Source: an uncultured Eubacteriales bacterium (GTDB lineage: Bacteria > Bacillota > Clostridia > Christensenellales > CAG-314). From it: DNA of 41,595 nucleotides. Shown in pieces: positions 15,642 to 23,888 of this stretch (its first letter is position 1; every line of letters begins with the position of its first letter). Both the position numbers and the translations under genes were made by a program. The notes under the pieces are model-generated. The model was given only the letters and a program-made list of their open reading frames with translations. It did not search any database and was not told where the DNA came from. The stretch spans positions 1-41,595 of the forward strand of contig URET01000009.1 in assembly GCA_900546875.1 (NCBI GenBank), read 5' to 3'.

Positions 15642-17354
15642 ATGAATAAAAATAAAAAAGCAAAAAAAGTATTTCTGACATTGATATGCGTTGCACTGCT
15701 TGCGATATCGGCTTTGGCAGTAACCGGCTGCCTCTCGGACAATAACAAAGATTATTCGATAGGCACAAACAACGCATTGAGTATCGCTTTCGCAGACGCC
15801 GGGATCCAAGGTGTGGACGCAAAAGTAGTCAATACCGAATATGACGCGGAAACCGGCATGAAAGTTTACGAAATAAGTTTCGTTGTGGATAATACGGAAT
15901 ATGTTTACTGGATCCTTGCCGAAGACGGTACAGTAGTACGCAAAGAAATGAGACTCGTAACCAACGGCAATGAAACGATCGTCCCTTCTAACGTGACTCT
16001 CGATCAGGCAAAGAATATAGCTCTTGCCGACGCCGGATTGACCGCTGCCGAGGTCACATTCACTAAAGCCAGACTGGACAACGACAACGGCGTTGCGGTA
16101 TACGACATCGAGTTCTTCACCTCAACCCACGAGTACGATTACGAAATAACCGCCGCTGACGGAACAATCCGTTCAAAAGAAATAGACGGCCTCATTATCG
16201 ACCCCGATCCCTCCGGTTCATATATGAGCGTGGAAGCAGCTAAGCAGGCGGCGCTTGCAGACGCCGGTCTCACCGAAGCGGAAGTCACATTCAGAAAAGC
16301 TCAGTTCGACTTCGACGACGGTATCGCGGTATACGACATCGAGTTCTTCACCTCGACCCACAAGTATGAATATGAGATCAATGCCCTTACAGGCAACGTT
16401 CACAAAAAAGAAAAAGAATTAATTACCGGCAGTTCTGTTCCTTCCGAGAATTATATAGGCGTGGAAGCCGCTAAACAGGCGGCGCTTGCAGACGCCGGAA
16501 TTGCCGAAGCGGAAGCAACTTTCCAGAAAGCTCAGTTCGACTTCGACGACGGCATCGCGGTATACGACATCGAGTTCTTTACCTCCACTCACGAATATGA
16601 GTACGAGATCAACGCCGTAAACGGAAGCATCCACTCAAGAGAAATAGAAATGATCTCAGGCGGATCGGCTCCTTCAGAAGACTATATAGGCGTGGAAGCC
16701 GCTAAACAGGCAGCGCTTGCAGACGCCGGCCTTACCGAGGCGGAAGTGGCCTTCAAGAAAGCTCAGTTCGACTTCGACGACGGACTTGCGGTATACGACA
16801 TCGAATTCTTTACCTCCACTCACGAATATGACTATGAGATCAACGCCGTTACGGGCAGCGTCCACTCAAAGGATATTGAAGTGATCTCAGGCGGATCGGC
16901 TCCTTCCGAAAATTATATTGGCGTGGAAGCCGCTAAGCAGGCGGCACTTGCAGACGCCGGCCTCACCGAAGCGGAAATCACCTTCAGAAAAGCCCAATTC
17001 GACTTCGACGACGGCATCGCGGTATACGACATCGAGTTCTTTACCTCCACTCACGAATATGAATACGAGATCAATGCCGTTACGGGCAAAGTGCACTCCA
17101 AGGAAGCGGAAAGATTTACTTCCGGTCAGGGCGGCAATAACGGAAATATAATCTCACTTGACGAAGCCAAAGCGATAGCCTCCGAACATGCTGGATTCGA
17201 TGTATCGGAAGTGATATTTACCGAGGCGGAGTTTGACTCGGACGACGGACTCATGATATACGAAATCGAATTTTTCGTGAACGGCGTGGAATACGAATAT
17301 GAGATCAATGCATCGACCGGCGACATCATAAAATATGAGGTTGACAGAGACTGA
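15642..17354 (+). CDS. Surface lipoprotein made of seven PepSY-like repeats
   Basis: A 570-residue exported lipoprotein. The signal peptide is KKAKK plus a hydrophobic core, with lipobox AVTGC (C30). The rest is seven consecutive units of about 77 residues: a helix (VEAAKQAALADAG), a strand ending in AVYDIEFF and a second hairpin ending in EYEINA-TG-hHSKE, which is the PepSY fold. The second to sixth units repeat at exactly 231 bp, with four central units nearly identical, so recent tandem duplication is likely; the first and last are divergent. I start at ATG 15642, with AAGGAG ten bases upstream; an upstream ATG frame lacks a signal peptide. PepSY units are thought to bind or inhibit partners outside the cell; the target is unknown. 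Expression is probably activated by the adjacent two-component system. Confidence 0.93.
   Translation: MNKNKKAKKVFLTLICVALLAISALAVTGCLSDNNKDYSIGTNNALSIAFADAGIQGVDAKVVNTEYDAETGMKVYEISFVVDNTEYVYWILAEDGTVVRKEMRLVTNGNETIVPSNVTLDQAKNIALADAGLTAAEVTFTKARLDNDNGVAVYDIEFFTSTHEYDYEITAADGTIRSKEIDGLIIDPDPSGSYMSVEAAKQAALADAGLTEAEVTFRKAQFDFDDGIAVYDIEFFTSTHKYEYEINALTGNVHKKEKELITGSSVPSENYIGVEAAKQAALADAGIAEAEATFQKAQFDFDDGIAVYDIEFFTSTHEYEYEINAVNGSIHSREIEMISGGSAPSEDYIGVEAAKQAALADAGLTEAEVAFKKAQFDFDDGLAVYDIEFFTSTHEYDYEINAVTGSVHSKDIEVISGGSAPSENYIGVEAAKQAALADAGLTEAEITFRKAQFDFDDGIAVYDIEFFTSTHEYEYEINAVTGKVHSKEAERFTSGQGGNNGNIISLDEAKAIASEHAGFDVSEVIFTEAEFDSDDGLMIYEIEFFVNGVEYEYEINASTGDIIKYEVDRD
15990..17144 (+). repeat. 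231-bp tandem repeats within the PepSY gene
   Basis: Repeat starts at 15990, 16221, 16452, 16683 and 16914 are each 231 bp (77 codons) apart. The units starting at 16221 to 16914 are nearly identical at the DNA level, for example the shared AAAGCTCAGTTCGACTTCGA. Unit number may vary between strains and could collapse in short-read assemblies. Confidence 0.95.
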
Positions 17355-17476
17355 TCGGTGCGGACCGGATAAAAGCAGCACGACAGGATGTCACAAAGTG
17401 TCAAACAGACAGACCCCGATATCCGACTTAAAATCCAATAAAATTAAGACCCTCCGGAAAGGGCAGGAAAATATAA

Positions 17477-17501
17477 GGGCGGCATGTAAATGCCGCCCGT
17501 T
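17477..17501 (+). terminator. Hairpin after the PepSY gene
   Basis: Perfect 9-bp GC-rich stem GGGCGGCAT/ATGCCGCCC (17477-17485 with 17490-17498) with a GTAA loop, then only three T after one G. It lies between convergent genes, so it may end both transcripts, though the T-runs are weak on both sides. Confidence 0.5.
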
Positions 17502-17581
17502 TCCATTAAATAAGTCGATCGGGATTTTTATACGACACTTTGCTCGCAAAGCTTTAAGAGCTGCCGTCATTTTCGGGGAGC

Positions 17582-18118
17582 TCACGGAGCTGTGGTATTT
17601 TCTTCGGGTCGATTTATGGGACAACGAGGATCACGGGGCATTTTAGGGCCTTTGGAATCTCTTCTGAGCATATCCAGAAGTATTTCGTAAACTTCCATGG
17701 GACTCAATCCTTCGTCGAGCTTGCTTTTGAGTCCTGTAAGCATATAATAATCTTTTACCCGTGTAAGAATAAAGATATTGTTATATTCCGGAAAATTCTT
17801 TTTAATGCTTTCTTCTATCGCACTCTTCAATTGTTTATCCTGTTTTGCTGAAAATACTCCCGACGTTTTTACTCCTACTACAAGACTGTCGCCGTAACCG
17901 AGAACCACGCTCTCTTCTACGCTTTCCACCTGATTGACCGTACTTTCTATCTTGGCGAATTTTTCGAGAGCGTCTGAGGACATGTATACCTCTCTGTCGA
18001 CGTCAGCGGAAAGCCTGTACAAAGGCAAAGAATTATCCGACGTCTTTTCCTGCGGATAACAAGCGGCAAATATTCCGGCAATACATACCAACACGATCAA
18101 TAAAATCAATTTTTTCAT
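17582..18118 (-). CDS. YhcN/YlaJ-family sporulation lipoprotein
   Basis: A 178-residue lipoprotein: signal peptide with hydrophobic core LILLIVLVCIAGIF and lipobox FAAC (C20). The mature part fits the YhcN/YlaJ pattern, with a helix (ALEKFAKIESTVNQVESVEE), paired strands around SVVLGYGDSLVVGVK, a second helix ending in SIKKNFP and a strand NIFILTRV, then a further helix. Proteins of this family are found in the inner membrane region of spores and affect spore coat and germination properties in Bacillus; the role here is inferred. ATG 18118 is chosen, with GGAGG four bases upstream; the longer frame has no signal peptide. No clear sporulation-sigma promoter was found. Confidence 0.8.
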   Translation of the reverse strand: MKKLILLIVLVCIAGIFAACYPQEKTSDNSLPLYRLSADVDREVYMSSDALEKFAKIESTVNQVESVEESVVLGYGDSLVVGVKTSGVFSAKQDKQLKSAIEESIKKNFPEYNNIFILTRVKDYYMLTGLKSKLDEGLSPMEVYEILLDMLRRDSKGPKMPRDPRCPINRPEENTTAP

Positions 18119-18146
18119 AAAACCTCCTTTAGACGTCCGGCGCCTT

Positions 18147-18188
18147 AAATGCCGATACTTTTTTTCTGTCAAAGCAAAGTCGGCATTT
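18147..18188 (-). promoter_or_regulatory. Hairpin in the leader of the YhcN/YlaJ gene; rest of 18119-18476
   Basis: Perfect 9-bp stem AAATGCCGA/TCGGCATTT (18147-18155 with 18180-18188) with a 24-base loop, about 20 bases before the ribosome site on the minus strand. It may control translation or mark a transcript end. In the remainder of the 358-base gap I see no gene and no promoter that meets spacing rules. Confidence 0.45.
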
Positions 18189-18476
18189 ACGGTGTTGCTT
18201 ATCTAAACCGGCAGTCAATTCAAATCAGGGTAGTATTATCCTGTTTGAAGCTGACGCCTTTAATTTAACGGACACGCCTTTTAAACAAATTTAGAATGTG
18301 CATCCGTGAGAGACCGTATACATTTTTTATAAAGAATGCTTTTCCGGACACCCGGAGCTTTGAAACAGGCTGAAAATACAAATTATATCGATATCGGCAA
18401 AAAAACCCGTAATTATACAATATATTGCTCCGGGCGATAATCGAATAACATTATAATGCTTAAAAGGAGGCGTAAA

Positions 18477-18689
18477 ATGGAAAATTACATTATTGCCGGC
18501 ATATGCATAATCGGAATGATGGTATGTGTGGCATACATAGGAAAGCAGCTTTATGCAAACTATCTCGAAACTCGTAACCGTCGCATAGAAGAAATAAACA
18601 AAAAACTCAAAGTAGAAGCGCTCCGGAACGAAAATGCCGATATTTCAGGCAGAAACCGCCGGAGCGCCAAAAAACTATTCAGAAAATAG
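18477..18689 (+). CDS. Small single-pass membrane protein
   Basis: A 70-residue protein with one membrane segment at about residues 4-22 and a highly charged cytoplasmic tail rich in arginine and lysine (RNRRIEEINKK; ending RRSAKKLFRK). No known family is recognisable. I start at ATG 18477, with AAGGAGG six bases upstream, rather than the in-frame upstream ATG at 18456, which has no ribosome site. A TATAAT at 18452-18457 lies close upstream but no -35 fits. It stands alone between the YhcN/YlaJ gene (divergent) and nrdG (convergent). The basic tail next to a membrane anchor could bind acidic phospholipid or nucleic acid; this is speculation. Confidence 0.7.
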   Translation: MENYIIAGICIIGMMVCVAYIGKQLYANYLETRNRRIEEINKKLKVEALRNENADISGRNRRSAKKLFRK

Positions 18690-18708
18690 AAAAAATGCTT
18701 GTTTTATC

Positions 18709-18735
18709 TTTTACGACAAAAATTCGTAAAAATTT
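18709..18735. terminator. Weak bidirectional hairpin between small membrane protein gene and nrdG
   Basis: Perfect but AT-rich 8-bp stem TTTTACGA/TCGTAAAA (18709-18716 with 18724-18731), seven-base loop, with short T-rich flanks on both strands. It is positioned between convergent genes. Confidence 0.45.
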
Positions 18736-18736
18736 A

Positions 18737-19243
18737 TTATATCCACCTTTTATCGCCGGTGAGAACGGGCGCTTTCTGCGCCAATGAAGCTGCCGCGTCC
18801 AGGACGCGCTGATTTGAGCTGCCTTTGAACTTGAGATCGTAACTTTTCAGTTCTTTGACGAATCTGCCGTCCACGATAATATCGCATAACCCGATCAGTC
18901 TTATAACGTTTTCGTTTTTCATGGCCATCAGCTCTTCAAATGTATATCCCGTATACACGGCAAGATGAAGGCCTTTTCTCTTTACGTGCTCCGCTACGGG
19001 TATCAGTTCCTTTGCCTGACACATCGGCTCCCCGCCGGAAAATGTGACTCCGGTGATAATGGGGTTGGCGTCTATGAGAGCGGTCACCTCCTCCGCCGAC
19101 ACCTCTTTTCCGCCGTTGAAGTCATGGGTCTGCGGGTTGTGGCATCCCTCACAGCCGTGCGGACATCCCTGTGTGAAAAGTGCAAATCTGAGTCCTGACC
19201 CGTCGGTTATCGAATCGTTGACATACCCTGCTATCCTTATCAT
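18737..19243 (-). CDS. nrdG: Anaerobic ribonucleotide reductase activating protein (radical SAM)
   Basis: Creates the glycyl radical on NrdD using a 4Fe-4S cluster and S-adenosylmethionine. The 168-residue protein has the radical-SAM cysteines in TQGCPHGCEGCHNP (C27, C31, C34, spacing C-x3-C-x2-C), the GSGLRF segment before it and VTFSGGEP downstream (the GGE motif). Its start ATG overlaps the nrdD stop by four bases (ATGA), so translation is coupled and the two proteins are made together. It is controlled by the NrdR-type operators before nrdD. The length is normal for the family. Confidence 0.96.
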   Translation of the reverse strand: MIRIAGYVNDSITDGSGLRFALFTQGCPHGCEGCHNPQTHDFNGGKEVSAEEVTALIDANPIITGVTFSGGEPMCQAKELIPVAEHVKRKGLHLAVYTGYTFEELMAMKNENVIRLIGLCDIIVDGRFVKELKSYDLKFKGSSNQRVLDAAASLAQKAPVLTGDKRWI

Positions 19244-21549
19244 AAGCCGTGCTTTACCCTGTCGCGTTCTTCTGCGCGTTTGGCGTCGTTGAATCTGTCA
19301 AGGGTCCCCACAAGATAACCCGTTATTCTGCGGATACGCTCAAAATTCTGTTCTCCGTCCCCCTCGTGACGATGACACTTAGGACATTCGTCGCCTATGA
19401 TACCGTTGTAGCCGCAAACCGGATCTCTGTCCACGGGGTGGTTTATGCTGCCGTATCCGATGCCGGACTCCTTCATACACCTGATTATGCTTTCGAATGC
19501 TTCGAGATTATTTGCCGTATCGCCGTCGAGTTCCACGTAGGTTATATGTCCGGCGTTTGTGAGAGCGTGATAAGGCGCTTCTATTTTGATTTTGTCATAA
19601 GCGGAAATATTGAAATACACCGGCACGTGGAAGCTGTTCGTATAATATTCTCTGTCTGTCACCCCGGGGATTTCGCCGAATTTTTCTTTGTCCATCCTTA
19701 TAAACCTGCCTGAAAGTCCTTCTGCGGGAGTTGCAAGTAAGGTGAAATTGAGCTTATATTTCTCGGAAAGCTCATCACAGCGCCCTCTCATGAACGAAAC
19801 TATCTCCAACCCGAGATTCCTTGCCTCTTCGGATTCGCCGTGGTGTTTGCCTATGAGTGCGACAAGTGTTTCCGCCAGACCTATGAAACCTATCGACAAA
19901 GTGCCGTGACGGAGCACTTCGGCTATGGAATCATTGGGCTTTAAATTCTCGCTGTGTATCCATACTCCCTGTCCCATAAGGAAGGGGAAATTCTTGACCT
20001 TCTTGCTGCATTGGATCGCGAACCTGTCAAGAAGCTGTTTTGCCACAAGATCTATCTTTCTGTCAAGATCCTCGAAAAATCTTTCGATATTTTTGTTTGC
20101 GTTTATCGCGATACGCGGAAGATTTATAGAAGTAAAGGACAAATTTCCCCTGCCGTATACCACAGAGTCCTCAGGCGCGTAAACGTTTCCCAAAACCCTT
20201 GTGCGGCAACCCATATAAGCGACCTCTGTTTCGGGATGACCGGGCTTATAATACATTGCGTTGAAAGGCGCGTCCACAAAAGAGAAGTTGGGGAAAAGCC
20301 TTTTTGCGGATACCCTCATTGCCAATTGGAAAAGATCATAGTTCGGATCGCCGGGATTATAGTTGATGCCCTCTTTCACTCTGAATATGTGGATCGGGAA
20401 TATGGCAGTTTCCCCGAATCCGAGGCCTGCTTCGGTAGCCAGAAGCACGTTTTTGATAACCATTCTGCCCTCCGGGGAGGTATCCATACCGTAGTTTATT
20501 GAAGAGAAGGGCGTCTGAGCGCCGGCGCGGGAATGCATGGTATTAAGATTGTGAACAAGCGCAACCATGGCTTTATATGTTGCTTTATCCGTCTCCTCTT
20601 CGGCTTTTTCCAATGCAAAAGCGTGAACCTTTTCATAAACGTCCTTCCCCAGACTTGAAAACTCTTCCGCTTCCCTCTCGTTATACTCCTCGTTTCCGCC
20701 CAACGACGGCATAAGTCCCGATCCTTTCTGCAAAGAGGTGAGTTTTTCAAGTGTATCGCTCTCTTTCGCCCCTCCTGTAAGATCCAGAGCTTTGGCAAAA
20801 TTATCATTATAAAGGTTCCTGTAAGTCTTAGCAACTCCGTCCGCCAGACCGTAATCAAAATTGGGGATACTCTGCCCTCCGTGCTGATCGTTCTGATTCG
20901 ACTGGATCGCTATGCAGGCAAGCGCCGCATAACTCTGGATATGCTGAGGCTCACGAAGAAATCCGTGTCCCGTGGAAAAACCGCCTTTGAAAAGCTTCTT
21001 AAGATCTATCTGACAACACGTTGTGGTCAGCGTGTAAAAATCAAAGTCGTGTATATGGATATCTCCGGATCTGTGAGCCTTGCACTGCTCCCTGGAAAGT
21101 ATATATTTCTCATAAAAATCCTTGGCCGCTTCACTGCCGTATTTGAGCATCGTGCCCATGGCAGTATCTCCGTCTATATTGGCGTTGTCCCTCTTCATGT
21201 CGCTGTCAAGCGCGTCGGTAAAAGTCAATTCGCCCATTACCTGCATAAGATGAGAATTCATCTCACGCACCCTCGTGCGGTCAGAACGGTATTCGCTGTA
21301 CCTCTGCGAAACATACGCGTATCCGTTTTCTTTCAGTACGGCCACTACCATATCCTGAATATCCTCAACGGTGGGAATATTATCGGCAAATTTTTCTGTC
21401 AGCTTTTTTTCCGTTATTTCAGCCAGCCTCGCTGCAGCCGCTTCGTCTTTTCTGTAACATCCGCTCATGGCTTTATTAATGGCGCCGGTTATTTTGCTTC
21501 TGTCATACGGGACCTCTCTGCCGTCTCTTTTCTTGATCGTACTAAACAT
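19240..21549 (-). CDS. nrdD: Anaerobic (class III) ribonucleoside-triphosphate reductase
   Basis: Reduces ribonucleoside triphosphates to deoxyribonucleotides without oxygen. The 769-residue protein has an N-terminal ATP-cone (KRDGREVPYDRSKI, residues about 6-95) for allosteric control, the large barrel domain and a C-terminal glycyl-radical segment RRITGYL (G744). The C-terminal zinc site shows C712, C722 and C725; the place where a first CxxC cysteine would be is Asp709, so a histidine (H726 or H728) or the aspartate may complete the site. ATG start. It is followed by nrdG with a four-base overlap. The promoter carries two NrdR-like boxes, in line with repression by NrdR when ATP/dATP levels are high. 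Confidence 0.97.
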   Translation of the reverse strand: MFSTIKKRDGREVPYDRSKITGAINKAMSGCYRKDEAAAARLAEITEKKLTEKFADNIPTVEDIQDMVVAVLKENGYAYVSQRYSEYRSDRTRVREMNSHLMQVMGELTFTDALDSDMKRDNANIDGDTAMGTMLKYGSEAAKDFYEKYILSREQCKAHRSGDIHIHDFDFYTLTTTCCQIDLKKLFKGGFSTGHGFLREPQHIQSYAALACIAIQSNQNDQHGGQSIPNFDYGLADGVAKTYRNLYNDNFAKALDLTGGAKESDTLEKLTSLQKGSGLMPSLGGNEEYNEREAEEFSSLGKDVYEKVHAFALEKAEEETDKATYKAMVALVHNLNTMHSRAGAQTPFSSINYGMDTSPEGRMVIKNVLLATEAGLGFGETAIFPIHIFRVKEGINYNPGDPNYDLFQLAMRVSAKRLFPNFSFVDAPFNAMYYKPGHPETEVAYMGCRTRVLGNVYAPEDSVVYGRGNLSFTSINLPRIAINANKNIERFFEDLDRKIDLVAKQLLDRFAIQCSKKVKNFPFLMGQGVWIHSENLKPNDSIAEVLRHGTLSIGFIGLAETLVALIGKHHGESEEARNLGLEIVSFMRGRCDELSEKYKLNFTLLATPAEGLSGRFIRMDKEKFGEIPGVTDREYYTNSFHVPVYFNISAYDKIKIEAPYHALTNAGHITYVELDGDTANNLEAFESIIRCMKESGIGYGSINHPVDRDPVCGYNGIIGDECPKCHRHEGDGEQNFERIRRITGYLVGTLDRFNDAKRAEERDRVKHGL

Positions 21550-21586
21550 TTTCTATTCCCCCCGAAAATTCTTATGATAAAAAAAA

Positions 21587-21641
21587 CCACTACATCTTGT
21601 GGTGCAGGAGTATGATACCACACAAGATATAGTATTGTCAA
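21587..21641 (-). promoter_or_regulatory. nrdDG promoter with two NrdR-like boxes
   Basis: On the minus strand TTGACA (21641-21636) is 18 bases before TATCAT (21617-21612). Box 2 at 21620-21635 (ACACAAGATATAGTAT) fills the spacer. Box 1 at 21587-21602, read on the minus strand as CCACAAGATGTAGTGG, lies just after the -10. They share CACAAGAT(A/G)TAGT and start 33 bases apart, about three helical turns, which is the known layout of paired NrdR boxes. Confidence 0.82.
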
Positions 21642-21683
21642 GACATTTGCATTCAATTATTAGCGAAATATGACAAAATAATT

Positions 21684-22694
21684 TCACGACAGACACGGCA
21701 GTCCGAAATCGAAAAGAGCTTCATTGATCTCCCAGATATCGTAAATCCCTCTGGAAATAAAATATTCCACGACTATATCGGACTTTACCGAATCCGAAAG
21801 AGCATAGCCCGCTTTCCCGAGGAGATCGCGAGTGTCGTCCAGACTCAGCTTCAGTGCGACGGCAAACGATAAAACGGTTTTTTTCGAAGGTCTGTAATTA
21901 TCGTCGCTCCGGATCTTGGAAAAGAGCTTGCGATCGATGTTTGCTCTTTTATATACCTGGACATCCGTCATACCGCTTCTGTCTATAAGTCTGATAAGGT
22001 ACTGCGAGAATGTTTCCGCGGGAGTCGAGATCAGTTCTTCGAGCGATTTCTCTCCTTGTTTATCCCGGGAAAGCATGCGTGCGGACGATACTCCGAACTG
22101 TCTCTCTTTAAACTCGCCGATATTGGCAACAGAAAAAACCCCTTGTTTTCTCAGTCGATTTTCTTTCGGCATCCTGTGCCGCGACAAAAATCTTTCAATA
22201 TCTGCGTTTTTTATGGCAGGCAGAAGCCGGGGAGCGTTCATAAGCACCATATATACGGTCATATCCTCATTTCCGACAAAATCCAGAATGACCTTTTTCG
22301 CTGTGTCATAAGCCGCCGCAAAAGGATAACCGTATATGCCTGAAGAAATCAGAGGAAACGCGATACTCCGCGCCCCGGCCTCCCGTGCAAGAACAAGAGC
22401 TTTCCTATAAGCCGAAGCAAGCAAAAGTTCCTCCCCCTTTTCCCCTCCCTGCCAGACAGGACCTACGGCATGTATAATATTTTTACATAAACCGTAACCT
22501 CCAGTGATAACGGCATTTCCCGTTTCACAGGGAGCAAGGCGACCGCACTCGGCTTCAAGCCCGGCGCCGGCAGAAGAAAAAACTGCGCCGCAAACACCGC
22601 CTCCCGGTAAAAGCATACGGTTAGCCGCGTTCACAATAATATCCACATCAAAGCCGAGTTTAGTTATATCTCCTTCACACAAAATAAAAGGCAT
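21684..22694 (-). CDS. Macro-domain protein with C-terminal helical domain
   Basis: A 336-residue, two-part protein. Residues 1 to about 165 form a macro domain: VNAANRMLLPGGGVCGAV (ADP-ribose loop), GYGLCKNIIHAVGPVW and SSGIYGYPF (second phosphate loop). Such domains bind or remove ADP-ribose or its derivatives. After a charged linker, residues about 225-336 form a helical domain with TDVQVYKRANIDRKLFSKI and PSKKTVLSFAVALKLSLDD, which resembles a small helix-turn-helix. I have seen this combination described in Clostridia without assigned function. The start ATG has GGAGA upstream and lies 23 bases after the mntP stop. It could regulate something in response to ADP-ribosyl compounds; that is inference. 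Confidence 0.85.
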   Translation of the reverse strand: MPFILCEGDITKLGFDVDIIVNAANRMLLPGGGVCGAVFSSAGAGLEAECGRLAPCETGNAVITGGYGLCKNIIHAVGPVWQGGEKGEELLLASAYRKALVLAREAGARSIAFPLISSGIYGYPFAAAYDTAKKVILDFVGNEDMTVYMVLMNAPRLLPAIKNADIERFLSRHRMPKENRLRKQGVFSVANIGEFKERQFGVSSARMLSRDKQGEKSLEELISTPAETFSQYLIRLIDRSGMTDVQVYKRANIDRKLFSKIRSDDNYRPSKKTVLSFAVALKLSLDDTRDLLGKAGYALSDSVKSDIVVEYFISRGIYDIWEINEALFDFGLPCLS

Positions 22695-22717
22695 ACGCTT
22701 CTCTCCGAATACCCGCT

Positions 22718-23287
22718 TTAAAGCGTCAATACTCCCAAATGTTCAAGCAAAATCTTCACCCCTATAAGAATAAGTATGACGCCTCCGGCGATTTCTGCTT
22801 TATTTTCAAACCTGTTCCCGAATCTGCTCCCTATAAGCACGCCCGCTATACTGAGTAAAAAAGTGATAATTCCTATAACGGCTATGGAAAGCCATATGTC
22901 CACTTTGATAAGAGCAAAAGAAACTCCCACAGCCAAAGCGTCTATGCTTGTGGCAACAGCTGCAAGCAAAACGCTGATCAAGGAAAATCTGTCTTCTTTT
23001 TTTTCGCGGTCACTCTCTCTAAGTGCGTCAAAGATCATTTTCCCGCCTATCAGAACGAGCAAAGCAAACGCTATCCAGTGGTCGATGTCGGAGATCGCCT
23101 TCTGAAAAGCCGTACCCAGCAACCACCCCACAAGAGGCATAAGAGCCTGAAAGCCTCCGAAAAACGCCGCCACGAGAAAACATCTTCCCCACTTTATTTT
23201 TTTCATTTCCACACCGCGGCACAAAGCAGCGGCGAAAGCGTCCATAGATAAACCGATTCCCAAAAAAATCAGATCAACTGTTCCCAT
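22718..23287 (-). CDS. mntP: Manganese efflux pump MntP
   Basis: Exports Mn2+ and protects against manganese excess. The 189-residue length, six membrane segments and two related halves fit the family; the first has GIGLSMDAFAAALCRG (D16), the second ATSIDALAVGVSFALI. I start at ATG 23287 (MGTVDL), with GGAGGAG nine bases upstream; the longer frame adds 66 residues that belong to the overlapping upstream gene. The gene overlaps the end of that unknown gene by 19 bases, so the two are translationally coupled. No yybP-ykoY manganese riboswitch is seen before the operon, unlike many mntP genes. Confidence 0.92.
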   Translation of the reverse strand: MGTVDLIFLGIGLSMDAFAAALCRGVEMKKIKWGRCFLVAAFFGGFQALMPLVGWLLGTAFQKAISDIDHWIAFALLVLIGGKMIFDALRESDREKKEDRFSLISVLLAAVATSIDALAVGVSFALIKVDIWLSIAVIGIITFLLSIAGVLIGSRFGNRFENKAEIAGGVILILIGVKILLEHLGVLTL

Positions 23288-23850
23288 CCGGTTTTCTCCT
23301 CCGATCTCAAAAGCTCCGATCGAACAATTCTGTATGAAGGCAGATAAAGACGTCTGTAATCTGCCGAGTGCGAGATGACGGGCATCCCGGATAAAACATA
23401 CTCCCGGATAAAATCCGAAGCTTCTTTTTTCCCGAAAGCAAAAATACCTTCGGAAGCCATACCGGGCAGTATTTCCAGCAAACACTTTAAACTTTCTTTA
23501 TCGCCCTCTTCCGAAACAGATGCCGAAAAAAGGTCTGCAAGCCGTCCGACGCTCATGCGTCCCGAGTAAGCGACAAAAAGGTCTGCCCTCACATATCCGC
23601 CGCCCAAAGGAACAAAACTGTTCTGCACGAGATGCTCCTTGCCTAAAAACCTTTCTCTGTTTTGTTGTTCCGGCATTTCGGCGATCAGCGCTTTTGATAC
23701 GCTCCCATTATCCGAGATGAAATGTCCTGCTCCCGTCACACTCTGAAAAAGCAGTTTGACGGCGTCACGGACAAGCATGCCGGGGTAAAGCGAAGCATGG
23801 TACCTTAAAATCCTTTCAGCCTGATAATAACGATCCTCACTGACAAACAT
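23269..23850 (-). CDS. Conserved protein of unknown function, coupled to mntP
   Basis: A 193-residue soluble protein. The N-terminal part has YHASLYPGMLVRDAVKLL and FQSVTGAGHFISD, which resembles a widespread but uncharacterised clostridial family with the pattern DAVKLLYQ-x-FG-x-GH. No catalytic role is known to me; the conserved GH could be part of an active site. ATG 23850 is the start because the family-like region begins shortly after it and the promoter allows no other. There is no ribosome site: the predicted transcription start lies one to three bases upstream, so the mRNA is probably leaderless. The end overlaps mntP by 19 bases. Its link to manganese export or to the macro-domain protein is unknown. 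Confidence 0.72.
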   Translation of the reverse strand: MFVSEDRYYQAERILRYHASLYPGMLVRDAVKLLFQSVTGAGHFISDNGSVSKALIAEMPEQQNRERFLGKEHLVQNSFVPLGGGYVRADLFVAYSGRMSVGRLADLFSASVSEEGDKESLKCLLEILPGMASEGIFAFGKKEASDFIREYVLSGMPVISHSADYRRLYLPSYRIVRSELLRSEEKTGWEQLI

Positions 23851-23859
23851 AGCTTTTTT

Positions 23860-23888
23860 ATTATATTATTCTGATCCGATATTGTCAA
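23860..23888 (-). promoter_or_regulatory. Perfect SigA promoter, probably giving a leaderless mRNA
   Basis: TTGACA (23888-23883), 17-base spacer, TATAAT (23865-23860) on the minus strand. The start codon is at 23850, ten bases after the -10, so the 5' leader would be only about one to three bases. Confidence 0.8.

Noticed and set aside
15990..17144. CRISPR-like array
   Set aside because: The 231-bp repeats are coding, in frame, without unique spacers.
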